Source: Bacteroidota bacterium (lineage in GTDB: Bacteria; Bacteroidota; Bacteroidia; Chitinophagales; Chitinophagaceae). Taken from it: a DNA stretch of 30,255 nucleotides. Below the pieces are notes generated by a model, which saw only the letters and a list, made by a program, of their open reading frames with translations, did no database searches and was not told where the DNA came from. Every line of letters starts with the position of its first letter. The first letter of the stretch is position 1. The stretch is taken from NCBI GenBank assembly GCA_023430465.1, contig JAEZAM010000030.1, positions 1 to 30,255 of the forward strand. The letters are read 5' to 3'. Made by a program: the position numbers and the translations under genes. This document shows positions 14,803 through 23,059 of the stretch, piece by piece.

Positions 14803-16842
14803 TTATTTTTTCAGTTCCTCCAACTGCTTCTGCAGCGTGAACATTTCGTCACGCAACCGGGCAGCTTCCATAAAATCCAGGTCCCTCGCCGCTTTTTCCA
14901 TTTCCTTTTTGATCTTCGCCACCGCTTTCTCCATTTGCGGGATTGTTTTGTATTCAGCCTGTTCCTCCGCAGCCTGCGGCACCAGCCCTTCGTCCGGCGC
15001 AACAGCATATGGGTTAGCAGCATCATAACCACGTATGTCGAGAACAGATGTTTGGGCAAAAACCTGCTCCTTGCTTTTCACCACGGTTTTGGGAACGATG
15101 TTATGCTCGATGTTGAAAGCGATCTGTTTCTCCCGCCGCCGCGATGTTTCATCAATCGTTCTCTGCATGCTCTCCGTCATCTTGTCGGCATAGAAGATCA
15201 CGAGCCCGTCAACATTCCTCGCGGCGCGGCCCGCTGTCTGGGTCAGCGACTTTTCATTGCGAAGAAAACCTTCCTTGTCTGCATCGAGAATGGCCACGAG
15301 CGACACTTCCGGCAGATCGAGCCCCTCTCTCAGGAGGTTGACACCAACCAGTACATCTATTTCACCGAGGCGCAACTGGCGCAGGATCTCGACACGCTCC
15401 AGCGTATGCACCTCGCTGTGGATGTATTTTGATTTGATGTTTATCCGGTGCAGGTACTTGTCCATTTCCTCCGCCATTCTTTTGGTAAGCGTGGTTACCA
15501 ACACCCGGTCACCCTTGGCAACACGTTTATCGATCTCATCGAGTAGGTCATCTATCTGGTTGACACTCGGGCGTATCTCGATCGGTGGATCAAGCAGACC
15601 GGTTGGGCGAACCACCTGTTCGATCACCACCCCACCTGTTTTTTCCAGTTCGAAATCATCCGGCGTGGCAGAGACGAAAATGGTTTGATTGAGGAGGGCC
15701 TCGAATTCATGAAAGTTCAACGGCCGGTTATCCAGCGCACTTGGCAGCCGGAACCCGTAGTCTACCAGGATGAGTTTACGACTACGGTCACCCCCATACA
15801 TGCCGCTTACCTGCGGCACGGTCTGGTGGCTTTCATCGATTACCATCAGGTAGTCTTTGGGAAAATAATCCAGTAAGCAGAATGGCCGCGTTCCAGGCCG
15901 GCGACGATCAAAGAACCTTGAATAGTTTTCGATGCCATTGCAGTAGCCGAGCTCCTTGATCATTTCAAGGTCATATTCCACACGTTCTTTCAATCGCTGT
16001 GCTTCGATCAGTTTTCCCGTGCTCTTGAAATATTCGACTTGCGCTCTCATCTCATCCTGGATCTCATACATCACCTGCTGCAAGGTGTCTTTCGGCGCTA
16101 CATACAGGTTGGCCGGGAAAATTGCGGCATGATCGAGTTTGCTTTGACGTTTACCCGTGACCACATCGATTGTTTCGATCTCTTCGATCTCATCACCAAA
16201 AAAAGTGATGCGATATCCATGGTCCGCATAGGGAAGATTGATATCAACGGTATCACCTTTTACGCGAAAAGTGCCGCGATTGAAGTCAATTGTCGTGCGA
16301 TTATAAAGTGAATTGACCAGCGAGTGCAGGAAGCCCTGCCGGGAAAGTGTTTCTCCTTTTGCGATACGCAAAATGCTGTTCTCGTAGTCGGTAGGATTTC
16401 CCATACCATAAATACAACTTACGCTGGCAACAACGATGATGTCGCGTCTTCCACTTAGCAGGCTTGATGTTGCCCGGAGCCGGAGTTTGTCCAACTCTTC
16501 ATTGATGCTCAGATCTTTTTCGATGTATACATCACTCACGGGCATGTATGCTTCGGGCTGATAGTAATCATAGTAGGAAACGAAATACTCAACGGCATTC
16601 TCCGGGAAGAACTGGCGAAACTCACCGTATAGCTGTGCAACAAGTGTTTTGTTGTGCGTGAGTATCAGCGTAGGGCGCTGTACATTCTGTATCACATTTG
16701 CGATGGTGAAAGTCTTGCCGCTGCCGGTTACACCCAGGAGGGTCTGAAACTTTTCTCCTTCGAGCAAACCCTGGGTGAGCTGTTGTATAGCGGTTGGCTG
16801 ATCGCCGGCCGGTGAAAATGGACTGTTTAATTTGAAAGGCAT
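14803..16842 (-). CDS. uvrB: Excinuclease ABC subunit B
   Basis: The start is set at ATG 16842, which opens MPFKLNSPFSPAGDQPTAIQQL, the invariant UvrB N-terminus; the frame is open 57 nt further but the extra residues are not family-like. The 679-aa length is typical. Visible motifs are Walker A GVTGSGKT (37-44), the DNA-verification beta-hairpin YYDYYQPEAYMP, helicase motif II region MVIDESHQT, the LLREGLDLPEVSLV and QTAGRAARN motifs, and a C-terminal UVR domain (about 640-675) that contacts UvrC. UvrB loads onto damage with UvrA and directs incision by UvrC; uvrA and uvrC are not in the window. It diverges from the ELWxxDGT gene across about 210 nt. Confidence 0.97.
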   Translation of the reverse strand: MPFKLNSPFSPAGDQPTAIQQLTQGLLEGEKFQTLLGVTGSGKTFTIANVIQNVQRPTLILTHNKTLVAQLYGEFRQFFPENAVEYFVSYYDYYQPEAYMPVSDVYIEKDLSINEELDKLRLRATSSLLSGRRDIIVVASVSCIYGMGNPTDYENSILRIAKGETLSRQGFLHSLVNSLYNRTTIDFNRGTFRVKGDTVDINLPYADHGYRITFFGDEIEEIETIDVVTGKRQSKLDHAAIFPANLYVAPKDTLQQVMYEIQDEMRAQVEYFKSTGKLIEAQRLKERVEYDLEMIKELGYCNGIENYSRFFDRRRPGTRPFCLLDYFPKDYLMVIDESHQTVPQVSGMYGGDRSRKLILVDYGFRLPSALDNRPLNFHEFEALLNQTIFVSATPDDFELEKTGGVVIEQVVRPTGLLDPPIEIRPSVNQIDDLLDEIDKRVAKGDRVLVTTLTKRMAEEMDKYLHRINIKSKYIHSEVHTLERVEILRQLRLGEIDVLVGVNLLREGLDLPEVSLVAILDADKEGFLRNEKSLTQTAGRAARNVDGLVIFYADKMTESMQRTIDETSRRREKQIAFNIEHNIVPKTVVKSKEQVFAQTSVLDIRGYDAANPYAVAPDEGLVPQAAEEQAEYKTIPQMEKAVAKIKKEMEKAARDLDFMEAARLRDEMFTLQKQLEELKK

Positions 16843-16947
16843 ATTGCAAGTTAACCATTCCATTACCTCGCCGGAGGGATGAAAATCGTAGTTCTTCAAT
16901 CAAAGTGTCGTAGAAGCCCTTTAAGTGTCGCTTTATTTGAATATGTG

Positions 16948-16968
16948 TTATCACTTATTCTGTGATAA
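16948..16968. promoter_or_regulatory. Inverted repeat in the uvrB divergent region
   Basis: TTATCAC (16948-16954) and GTGATAA (16962-16968) form a perfect 7-bp inverted repeat with a 7-nt spacer, midway between the uvrB start and the ELWxxDGT gene. The size suits a dimeric regulator site. No regulator is identified. Confidence 0.4.
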
Positions 16969-17051
16969 TAGATGATCGGAAGTTTGTCTGTTGGGATTCA
17001 AGTAAAGATTTTTACTTACCAATTTCCGAGACAAGAGATCATCCATTTTCT

Positions 17052-18782
17052 ATGAAACAAACCGTCTTACTGACCTGGTTCGGCATTTTGCTGTTATCCT
17101 GCCCCGCGCAGGAGTTTCAGTTGATCAAGGATATCAACCCAGGTGTTTCCAGCAGCAACATCAGTTTTCTTACACGGGCAGGCAACCTGCTTTTTTTTGC
17201 AGCCAATAATGGCGTTAATGGGATGGAGTTATGGAAAAGCGATGGTACGGCCGCGGGCACGGTGATGGTAAAGGACATTCGCCCCGGCGGCTCCAGCAGC
17301 AATATCGGTTATCTCGCAGCCGCAGGCTCCCAGGTTTTTTTTGTGGCCAACAATGGCAGCAGCGGCGCAGAGCTATGGAAGAGTGATGGGACAGAGCAGG
17401 GAACGGTGATGGTTAAAGATATCAGGTCTGGTTCCATGGGCAGCAGCCCTTCGGAGATGTTATTTGTAAATGGCATACTGTATTTCGCGGCAGACAATGG
17501 CCTGAGTGGCGTGGAGATATGGAAGTCAGATGGTACCGCCGCGGGGACACAGATGATCCGCGATATCAACAGTGGTTCGGGTGGAAGTTATCCTTCTTCG
17601 TTCGCTGTGCTGGATGGACTTGTCTATTTCAGTGCGGACAACGGTGCCGCCGGCGCAGAGCTCTGGCGGACAGATGGCACGATGGCCGGTACGCAACTGG
17701 TGGCCGATATAAATGCAGGAGGAGCATCGTCTGCTCCCTCGGGATTGACTGCCTCCGGCAACACACTCTATTTCGTAGCTGAAACGGGAGCTGCGGGCCG
17801 CGAACTTTGGAAATCGAATGGCAATGCAGCCTCTACCACTTTGGTAAAGGATATCCGGCCGGGCTCAGAAGGCAGTTATCCCTCGTATCTGCGAATGTTG
17901 CAGGGCGACCTGTTCTTTGCCGCCGACAATGGGACACAGGGTAATGAACTGTGGCGGTCAGATGGCACTGCTTCAGGGACCTACCTGGTGAAAGATATCA
18001 ACCCGGGCGCAGGCGGCAGCGTTACAGGCAATTTTTCAGAAGTGGTAAATGTGCTGGTTTTCCCTGTTGACGGTGGTGCCGGAATAGTGAAGATGTGGCA
18101 AAGTGATGGCAGTCCCGCCGGCACGTTTCCATCTACAGTCATTCCGACCCCTAATCCGGGCGAGATAAGAGAGGTTGTCGAAATGACGGGTAATGTACTC
18201 GCAAGCATACAGGAAGGCTACATGGGCCGGGAGCTATGGTCAATGGCTTACAGCAGTGTGTTACCCATGCGCTGGGAAAGCTTCACCGGCAAATTGACTG
18301 TAAGTGGTGCTGCCTTGCTATGGCAGACCTCGGGCGAGCGAGACATGGAGCGTTATGTTGTGGAATACAGCCGTGATGGCCGGCAATTTTTCGAGCTTGG
18401 TGAAGTGCCTGCGATAAACCGGGAAGGCGTTCAAACGTATCAATATTCAGATCCCAATAAATATCCAGGAAAAATATATTACCGTATCCGCGAGATCTCG
18501 CGTGATGGAACTACTGGGTACTCGGCGGTGATCGTACTTACGCGGAAAGAGACGAGAATCATGGTTTATCCAAACCCGGCGACAGATCGCATCAGTATAT
18601 CAGGTTGGGATAAGGGCGAGGTGAAAATTCATGATCAGCTTGGACGCCTTGTTCTGACCCATGTACCTTTAACCGGGTCGGAGATCCTGAACATTGATAT
18701 CACCACGTTAACGCGTGGCGTATATTATCTCAGCGGTGGCACCGCTTCTACGCGGGAGCAGTATTCATTTGTGCGCCGGTAG
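17052..18782 (+). CDS. ELWxxDGT-repeat exported protein with type IX secretion C-terminus
   Basis: The start is set at ATG 17052, giving 576 aa with a signal peptide (MKQTVLLTWFGILLLSCPAQ). Seven repeats of about 47 residues follow, each with ELWKSDGTxxGTxxVKDIxPG, in the order MELWKSDG, AELWKSDG, VEIWKSDG, AELWRTDG, RELWKSNG, NELWRSDG, VKMWQSDG; the last is degenerate. A repeat-based beta-propeller is likely but is inferred. A middle beta domain (about 410-500) contains YVVEYSRDGRQFFELG. The final 75 residues form a T9SS type A sorting domain (VYPNPATDRISISG, DQLGRLVLTH, LTRGVYYLSG). Predicted to be exported through the T9SS and anchored or released at the surface; the ligand is unknown. Its stop abuts the mgsA stop. 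Confidence 0.88.
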   Translation: MKQTVLLTWFGILLLSCPAQEFQLIKDINPGVSSSNISFLTRAGNLLFFAANNGVNGMELWKSDGTAAGTVMVKDIRPGGSSSNIGYLAAAGSQVFFVANNGSSGAELWKSDGTEQGTVMVKDIRSGSMGSSPSEMLFVNGILYFAADNGLSGVEIWKSDGTAAGTQMIRDINSGSGGSYPSSFAVLDGLVYFSADNGAAGAELWRTDGTMAGTQLVADINAGGASSAPSGLTASGNTLYFVAETGAAGRELWKSNGNAASTTLVKDIRPGSEGSYPSYLRMLQGDLFFAADNGTQGNELWRSDGTASGTYLVKDINPGAGGSVTGNFSEVVNVLVFPVDGGAGIVKMWQSDGSPAGTFPSTVIPTPNPGEIREVVEMTGNVLASIQEGYMGRELWSMAYSSVLPMRWESFTGKLTVSGAALLWQTSGERDMERYVVEYSRDGRQFFELGEVPAINREGVQTYQYSDPNKYPGKIYYRIREISRDGTTGYSAVIVLTRKETRIMVYPNPATDRISISGWDKGEVKIHDQLGRLVLTHVPLTGSEILNIDITTLTRGVYYLSGGTASTREQYSFVRR

Positions 18783-19247
18783 TTATTTCGAAGCCGGTTT
18801 CAATTTTCTGTTTACATACGAAGAATAGTCCGCCAGCACGGGCTGATAATCTGAGAACATCAATGGTGAGGTCAGCATGAAATCGGCTGTTGCCCGGTTG
18901 CAGGCAGTTGGTATGTTCCAGGTGGCGGCTACGCGTAACAGGGCTTTGATATCGGGGTCATGTGGCTGGGCTTCCATGGGATCCCAGAAGAAGATCAATA
19001 CATCCAGTTTACCTTCCGCGATGCTCGCCCCGATCTGCTGGTCGCCGCCGAGCGGGCCGCTCAGGAACTTCTGCACAGGCTGCCGCAGCGCGGCTTCAAG
19101 AAGTGATCCGGTGGTGCCTGTAGCAAATAAGATATGCCGTGACAGTGCTGTTTTATTATAGATGGCCCATTCGATCAGTTCATCTTTCATGTTATCGTGT
19201 GCAACAAGCGCGATTCTTTTTTGACTCCCGAGGATGCGAGCGTTCAT
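18783..19247 (-). CDS. mgsA: Methylglyoxal synthase
   Basis: A 154-aa cytosolic enzyme converting dihydroxyacetone phosphate to methylglyoxal and phosphate, a bypass of lower glycolysis. The family signature is complete: RIALVAHDNMKDELIEW (active-site His), FATGTTG phosphate-binding loop, SGPLGGDQQIGA with the catalytic Asp, HDPDIKALLRVA and IPTACNRATADF. The length matches other MgsA proteins. It is transcribed against the ELWxxDGT gene: the two stops are directly adjacent (TAG at 18780-18782, then TAA read on the minus strand at 18783-18785) with no room for a terminator. A terminator-like hairpin lies upstream at 19307-19331, belonging to the YceI gene. Confidence 0.95.
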   Translation of the reverse strand: MNARILGSQKRIALVAHDNMKDELIEWAIYNKTALSRHILFATGTTGSLLEAALRQPVQKFLSGPLGGDQQIGASIAEGKLDVLIFFWDPMEAQPHDPDIKALLRVAATWNIPTACNRATADFMLTSPLMFSDYQPVLADYSSYVNRKLKPASK

Positions 19248-19299
19248 TCTGCTTTTTAGATAAAGGTAGGGAGGATAACGCGCGATCTTATGTGCTGAA

Positions 19300-19331
19300 A
19301 ATAAAAAAACCCTGCTAGTGAGGCAGGGTTT
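19300..19331 (-). terminator. Rho-independent terminator of the YceI gene
   Basis: A 9-bp stem AAACCCTGC (19307-19315) / GCAGGGTTT (19323-19331) with a 7-nt loop. Read on the minus strand it is followed by a run of T. It lies just after the yceI-like stop at 19350. Confidence 0.85.
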
Positions 19332-19349
19332 CAGGTTGGAAGAGAAAAT

Positions 19350-19895
19350 TTATTTGAAGTCTGCGGAGACAGTGATCTTTGGTTCTTTCGCTACTTTACC
19401 GCCATCGATCGGAGCGCCGGTGATACCGAAGTCAGCGAGTACGATTGAGAAGTTAGCTGCGGTGCTGATCGCGCCATCTTTCACTGTGATGGTTGCGGGA
19501 GTCTTGATCTTTTTTTCCGTGCCCTTCACTTTCAGTGTACCTTCTACATTGGCTTTATATGTGCCGTTCTTAGCAAAGTCCACATCTTTCAGGTTGGTGA
19601 TGTTTCCTTTGAAAGTAAATGCGGGATGAGTATCGGAATTCATCCATTTTTCACCGTTGAAGTGGTCCTGGATGGTAGGGTTGGTGAATGCAAAGTTTTT
19701 CACGTTAGCTTCAAACGCCACGCTACCGGTTTTGGTATCGAGGGCTGCTATAGTAGTCTTATTCTCAGCTTTCGGCAGCGCATCAATTGCGGTGCTTGCG
19801 TCAAAAGCAACTGTGGCAGAGGTAGTGGTTTTCTTTTGGGCGAACAGGGTACCCGTAGTTGCAACCAGGGCAATGATAAGGAGTGATTTTTTCAT
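19350..19895 (-). CDS. Exported YceI family protein
   Basis: A 181-aa protein with a signal peptide (MKKSLLIIALVATTGTLFAQ). The mature part is the YceI lipocalin-like barrel: SVAFEANVKNFAFTNPTIQDHFNGEKWMNSDTHPAFTF (family element FxxxxxxxHFNxxxWLD-like), then GTYKANVEGTLKVKGTEKKIKTPATITVKDG, and FSIVLADFGI. YceI proteins bind polyisoprenoids or other lipophilic ligands in the periplasm. The gene follows the OB-fold membrane protein at a gap of 32 nt on the same strand, so both are likely co-transcribed and end at the strong hairpin at 19307-19331. Confidence 0.92.
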   Translation of the reverse strand: MKKSLLIIALVATTGTLFAQKKTTTSATVAFDASTAIDALPKAENKTTIAALDTKTGSVAFEANVKNFAFTNPTIQDHFNGEKWMNSDTHPAFTFKGNITNLKDVDFAKNGTYKANVEGTLKVKGTEKKIKTPATITVKDGAISTAANFSIVLADFGITGAPIDGGKVAKEPKITVSADFK

Positions 19896-19927
19896 TTTGA
19901 GTTTGTGTTTGTGGAAAAAAGAGTTGA

Positions 19928-20395
19928 TTATTTATTGAGTGTGCTTCGTTTGAATGAGATGTTATAGGCGTCCAGCGTTTCGGAATAAAAACTGCCGCTG
20001 CAGGAACCTTTGACGGAAACGCTGTCACCTTGCTTGAGTGTGCGTGCTTCATCGCGGTATTGTTCCTGGAAGGCGAAGATGGCATAATCGCCGGTGTCGG
20101 GATCTACAAATTTGACATTCACCGTGGCGGTGTCCGGTGCTTCAAGTTCGCTGACGATGCCGTTTACCGTTATGATCTTTTCCCGGTATTTGCTGTTGGC
20201 GAGGCTGTCGTTAGCGCGGAACTCGCGGATGAATGTGATAGCATTGGTGGTGAATGCAGCTTTCCGTTCTTTAGTGGGGGCGAATTTTTCAGTGGCAACG
20301 ATGATATACACTATGGCAAGGATGATAACGACTGCCAATCCTCCGAGCAGGATTCTCTTGCGCCAGGGGTTTTTCTTTTTTGTCATGTTGCTCAT
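19928..20395 (-). CDS. Membrane-anchored OB-fold (tRNA_anti-like) protein
   Basis: A 155-aa protein: basic start MSNMTKKKNPWRKR, one membrane segment (15-35, ILLGGLAVVIILAIVYIIV), then a periplasmic part. Residues 70-150 have the OB-fold pattern of the tRNA_anti-like family (PF12869): KYREKIITVNGIVSELEAPDTATVNVKFVDPDTGDYAIFAFQEQYRDEARTLKQGDSVSVKGSCSG. The family has no firm function and is common in Bacteroidota. It probably forms an operon with the downstream yceI gene. The ATG at 20395 is used; 20386 (third codon on) is also possible. Confidence 0.75.
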   Translation of the reverse strand: MSNMTKKKNPWRKRILLGGLAVVIILAIVYIIVATEKFAPTKERKAAFTTNAITFIREFRANDSLANSKYREKIITVNGIVSELEAPDTATVNVKFVDPDTGDYAIFAFQEQYRDEARTLKQGDSVSVKGSCSGSFYSETLDAYNISFKRSTLNK

Positions 20396-20494
20396 GGTTT
20401 GGCGTAAACGCGGATCGGTTGGTTTTGTTCAGCGTTGTAAAACAAATATACAATGTTTAAACATTGAAAATGGGTGTCTGGCCATAAATAAATG

Positions 20495-20527
20495 CAAAAA
20501 GCCATCCGGCGCGGACCGGACAGCTTT
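20495..20527 (-). terminator. Rho-independent terminator of recA
   Basis: AAAGC (20498-20502) pairs with GCTTT (20523-20527) and TCCGG with CCGGA inside it, separated by matching CA/CA mismatches. On the minus strand a T-run follows. It lies about 50 nt after the recA stop. Confidence 0.75.
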
Positions 20528-20573
20528 CAACTTACTAACCCACCCTCCAGCCAGACGACTGAGGATGAAATAT

Positions 20574-21605
20574 TTATGCGGTTTGGGCTTCTTTGATCTT
20601 TTCCCTGATCTTGCCTTCAATTTCTTTAGCAAGCTCGGGATTATCAATCAGCAGTTGTTTCACTGCTTCACGGCCCTGGCCTAATTTATCTGTGTTATAG
20701 CTGAACCAGCTACCGCTTTTTTGAACGATGCCAAGTTCTACACCCATGTCAATGATCTCGCCGGTCTTGGAAATACCTTCACCGAAGATGATATCAAATT
20801 CTGCAGCGCGGAATGGTGGCGCCACTTTATTCTTAACGACTTTAACCTTGACACGGTTGCCTACAGCTTCATCTCCATCCTTGATTTGTGTGCTGCGGCG
20901 GATATCAAGACGGACAGATGCATAGAACTTAAGGGCATTACCACCAGTGGTAGTTTCCGGGTTGCCAAACATCACCCCGATCTTTTCCCGGAGCTGGTTG
21001 ATGAAGATACAGATGGTGTTTGTCTTGGAAATGGTTGCAGTGAGTTTCCGCAGGGCCTGGCTCATAAGACGTGCATGCAGCCCCATCTTGCTGTCACCCA
21101 TTTCGCCTTCCAGCTCACTCTTTGGCACCAGGGCAGCCACAGAGTCGATCACCACTACATCCAACGCGCCCGAAAGGATCAGCCTGTCAGCGATCTCAAG
21201 TGCCTGCTCACCATAATCCGGCTGGGAGATCAGGAGGTTATCTACGTCAACTCCGAGTTTCTGCGCGTAAGCGCTATCAAATGCATGCTCCGCATCGATG
21301 ATCGCACACATACCGCCTTTTTTCTGGGCTTCTGCGATCACATGCGTTGCTACTGTTGTTTTACCTGAAGATTCCGGCCCGTAAATCTCAATCACCCGTC
21401 CACGCGGCAGACCGCCAATGCCCAACGCTACGTCCAGACCAATCGAACCGGTAGATACCACTTCCTGCAGCACTTCCGATTTTTCATTCATCATCATCAC
21501 ACTCCCTTTCCCATAATCCTTCTCAATCTTATCCATTGTAAGCTTGAGCGCCTTGAATTTTTCACTGTTCGTTGACATGTCGGTAGATTTTTCAGTTTTT
21601 GCCAT
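20574..21605 (-). CDS. recA: Recombinase RecA
   Basis: The start is placed at ATG 21605; the frame has a TTG at 21611 but ATG is preferred. The 343-aa product runs homologous recombination and DNA-damage sensing as an ATP-dependent filament on ssDNA. Motifs: KIEKDYGKGSVM, Walker A GPESSGKTT, the catalytic Glu in IDAEHAFD, Walker B (LDVVVIDSVAALVP), loop L1 (GDSKMGLHARLMSQALRKL), L2 region IFINQLREKIGVMFGNPETTTGGNALKFYASVRLD, and a C-terminal domain ending EIEGKIREKIKEAQTA. The N-terminal extension of about 11 residues before MSTNSEKF is not family-conserved, so 21578 is an alternative start. The gene is isolated, with its own terminator. Confidence 0.97.
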   Translation of the reverse strand: MAKTEKSTDMSTNSEKFKALKLTMDKIEKDYGKGSVMMMNEKSEVLQEVVSTGSIGLDVALGIGGLPRGRVIEIYGPESSGKTTVATHVIAEAQKKGGMCAIIDAEHAFDSAYAQKLGVDVDNLLISQPDYGEQALEIADRLILSGALDVVVIDSVAALVPKSELEGEMGDSKMGLHARLMSQALRKLTATISKTNTICIFINQLREKIGVMFGNPETTTGGNALKFYASVRLDIRRSTQIKDGDEAVGNRVKVKVVKNKVAPPFRAAEFDIIFGEGISKTGEIIDMGVELGIVQKSGSWFSYNTDKLGQGREAVKQLLIDNPELAKEIEGKIREKIKEAQTA

Positions 21606-21673
21606 TTCCAAAATTATGATTTCACTAATGCCGTTCTCAATAAGTTATGAACAAGAAGTCAAAACTAAATCAT

Positions 21674-21691
21674 TTAGCATTAACTTGCTAA
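21674..21691. promoter_or_regulatory. Inverted repeat upstream of recA
   Basis: TTAGCA (21674-21679) and TGCTAA (21686-21691) form a perfect inverted repeat with a 6-nt spacer, about 70 nt upstream of the recA start. The spacing would suit a dimeric repressor. No known LexA-type box is present. Confidence 0.35.
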
Positions 21692-21776
21692 TATTTTTTG
21701 GTTTTTTTCCTCGGCAGAGGATGTTTTTTTACTGAAAACTCCTCGTGGTAATGCCCGATTTTGCCGGTTGATCTTC

Positions 21777-22481
21777 TCAGGGAAGAATGCCATCCGCCCA
21801 TACACCCAGCAGCATCGAAACCACCCCGAGCAACAGCCCGGCATAGATCTCCCGCTGCGTATGGTCCGAAACGATCAGGCGGGCCGTACAAACCAGCCCC
21901 GTCAACAGAATAGCGCCAGCAATATAAATGGTATAGGAAGTTGCCTGTGTCAGGGCCAGCAGGCAGATAAACGCGACCAGAATACCCATGGAAATGGCGT
22001 GCATGCTGATCTTCATATAAATATTGGCCAGCAGTCCCAGGGAAGAAGAAATAAAAATTGCCAGCGATAATTGTACGATCTCCCGGGCAAACTCGGCCTG
22101 GTGACGCATCACATAGGCCATCCAGAAATAATAAATTCCACAGGCGATATAGGGTATGATCCGCTCCTTCTGCGTCTTCAGGTAAACAGACTGCACAAAG
22201 CCTAAGGCTTTGGCCAGCAGTACTGTTACGAGTGGAAAAAAACTATAAAGAAGAAAAAACCGGATGATGGTCCGCAATTTTTCCCCTGCTGTAAAACTCG
22301 AAAAAAGCACCGGCTGAATGATCAGGAGCAGTAACGCAATGTAGACCGGCACGAAAAGAGGGTGAAAGACATAGGAAACCAGCCTGGCCGCCGCCCGCAA
22401 CACCACATTCTGTGGCTGATGGCTCGTATCCCGAAGCTCTGTAATCCCATTTGTAGCGGTAACGCCCAGCCTGCCCTCCAT
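21777..22481 (-). CDS. PAP2-like multi-pass membrane protein
   Basis: A 234-aa protein with about six membrane segments, beginning after a 30-residue polar N-terminus (first TM about 38-58, VFHPLFVPVYIALLLLII). The C-terminal half follows the lipid-phosphatase PAP2 layout: KTQKERIIPY (motif 1, lacking the usual KxxxxxxRP), ISMHAISMG in the place of motif 2 PSGH, and SDHTQREIYAG in the place of motif 3 (SRxxxxxHxxxD). His in motifs 2 and 3 is kept, but the flanking residues are weak, so activity is uncertain. Related genes are annotated as phosphatase PAP2 family in Bacteroidota. It diverges from the GH73 gene with 68 nt between the starts. Confidence 0.7.
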   Translation of the reverse strand: MEGRLGVTATNGITELRDTSHQPQNVVLRAAARLVSYVFHPLFVPVYIALLLLIIQPVLFSSFTAGEKLRTIIRFFLLYSFFPLVTVLLAKALGFVQSVYLKTQKERIIPYIACGIYYFWMAYVMRHQAEFAREIVQLSLAIFISSSLGLLANIYMKISMHAISMGILVAFICLLALTQATSYTIYIAGAILLTGLVCTARLIVSDHTQREIYAGLLLGVVSMLLGVWADGILP

Positions 22482-22549
22482 GCTTTTAACATTTGCCGCA
22501 AAGTAAGTGATTATTAAAAAACAAACAGGCGTATTATATTTACCGCACT

Positions 22550-23056
22550 ATGAAAGTTCAACCACAGCCCCTTCATCGAAATACCGGCCATTGCCTGCGG
22601 GTAGGGTTGGTTGGGATCCTGATGATCCTGCTGGCCCAGACGGTCGGGGCGCAAAAAAATTACGTTAGCAAATACAGACCGCTCGCTGATTCGCTTTCCG
22701 CGGTGTATGAGATTCCGGCCGGCGTGATACTCGCTGTTGCTATTGTTGAGTCAGGTGGTGGCAACAGCCGCAATGCCAGGCTGCTCAACAATCATTTTGG
22801 CATCGTCGGCAAGAACAACCTGCTGGCCACGAAGGGCATCCGCACCCGCTACAAACAATACCCATCCGTCGCTGCATCATACACAGCATTCTGCCAGCTA
22901 CTGACCCGCAAGAAATTTTACAAGAAATTGAAAGGGGAGAAAAAAGCAAAGGACTGGATTGAAGCCATCAGCAAAGCGGGCTATTCCGAATCACCGAAAG
23001 AATGGGTGAAACGCGTAAGCGAAACCGTAAAGAAATACAAACTTGACAAGAAGTAA
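22550..23056 (+). CDS. Exported glucosaminidase (GH73, FlgJ-type)
   Basis: A 168-aa protein, exported (hydrophobic stretch about 18-33, RVGLVGILMILLAQTVGAQ). It hydrolyses the beta-1,4 bond between GlcNAc and MurNAc. The GH73 pattern is visible: IPAGVILAVAIVESGGGNSRNARLLNNHFGIVG, with the catalytic Glu in AIVES and the NHFGI motif, then RYKQYPSVAASYTAFCQLL and KDWIEAISKAGYSESPKEW. This is the minimal domain with no LysM or SH3 repeats. It is the first gene of a tight + strand operon: 3 nt to the SGNH gene and 2 nt from that to the MBOAT gene. A TATATTTA element at 22535-22542 is a possible -7 promoter region. Confidence 0.9.
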   Translation: MKVQPQPLHRNTGHCLRVGLVGILMILLAQTVGAQKNYVSKYRPLADSLSAVYEIPAGVILAVAIVESGGGNSRNARLLNNHFGIVGKNNLLATKGIRTRYKQYPSVAASYTAFCQLLTRKKFYKKLKGEKKAKDWIEAISKAGYSESPKEWVKRVSETVKKYKLDKK

Positions 23057-23059
23057 ACG

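Noticed and set aside
20721..21368. Long + strand open frame opposite recA (215 codons)
   Set aside because: It is antisense to recA. The residues show no protein-like pattern, and recA fully explains the region.
21777..22481. Firm PAP2 phosphatase activity for the membrane protein
   Set aside because: Only histidines of motifs 2 and 3 are clear; motif 1 is degenerate. I call it PAP2-like only.
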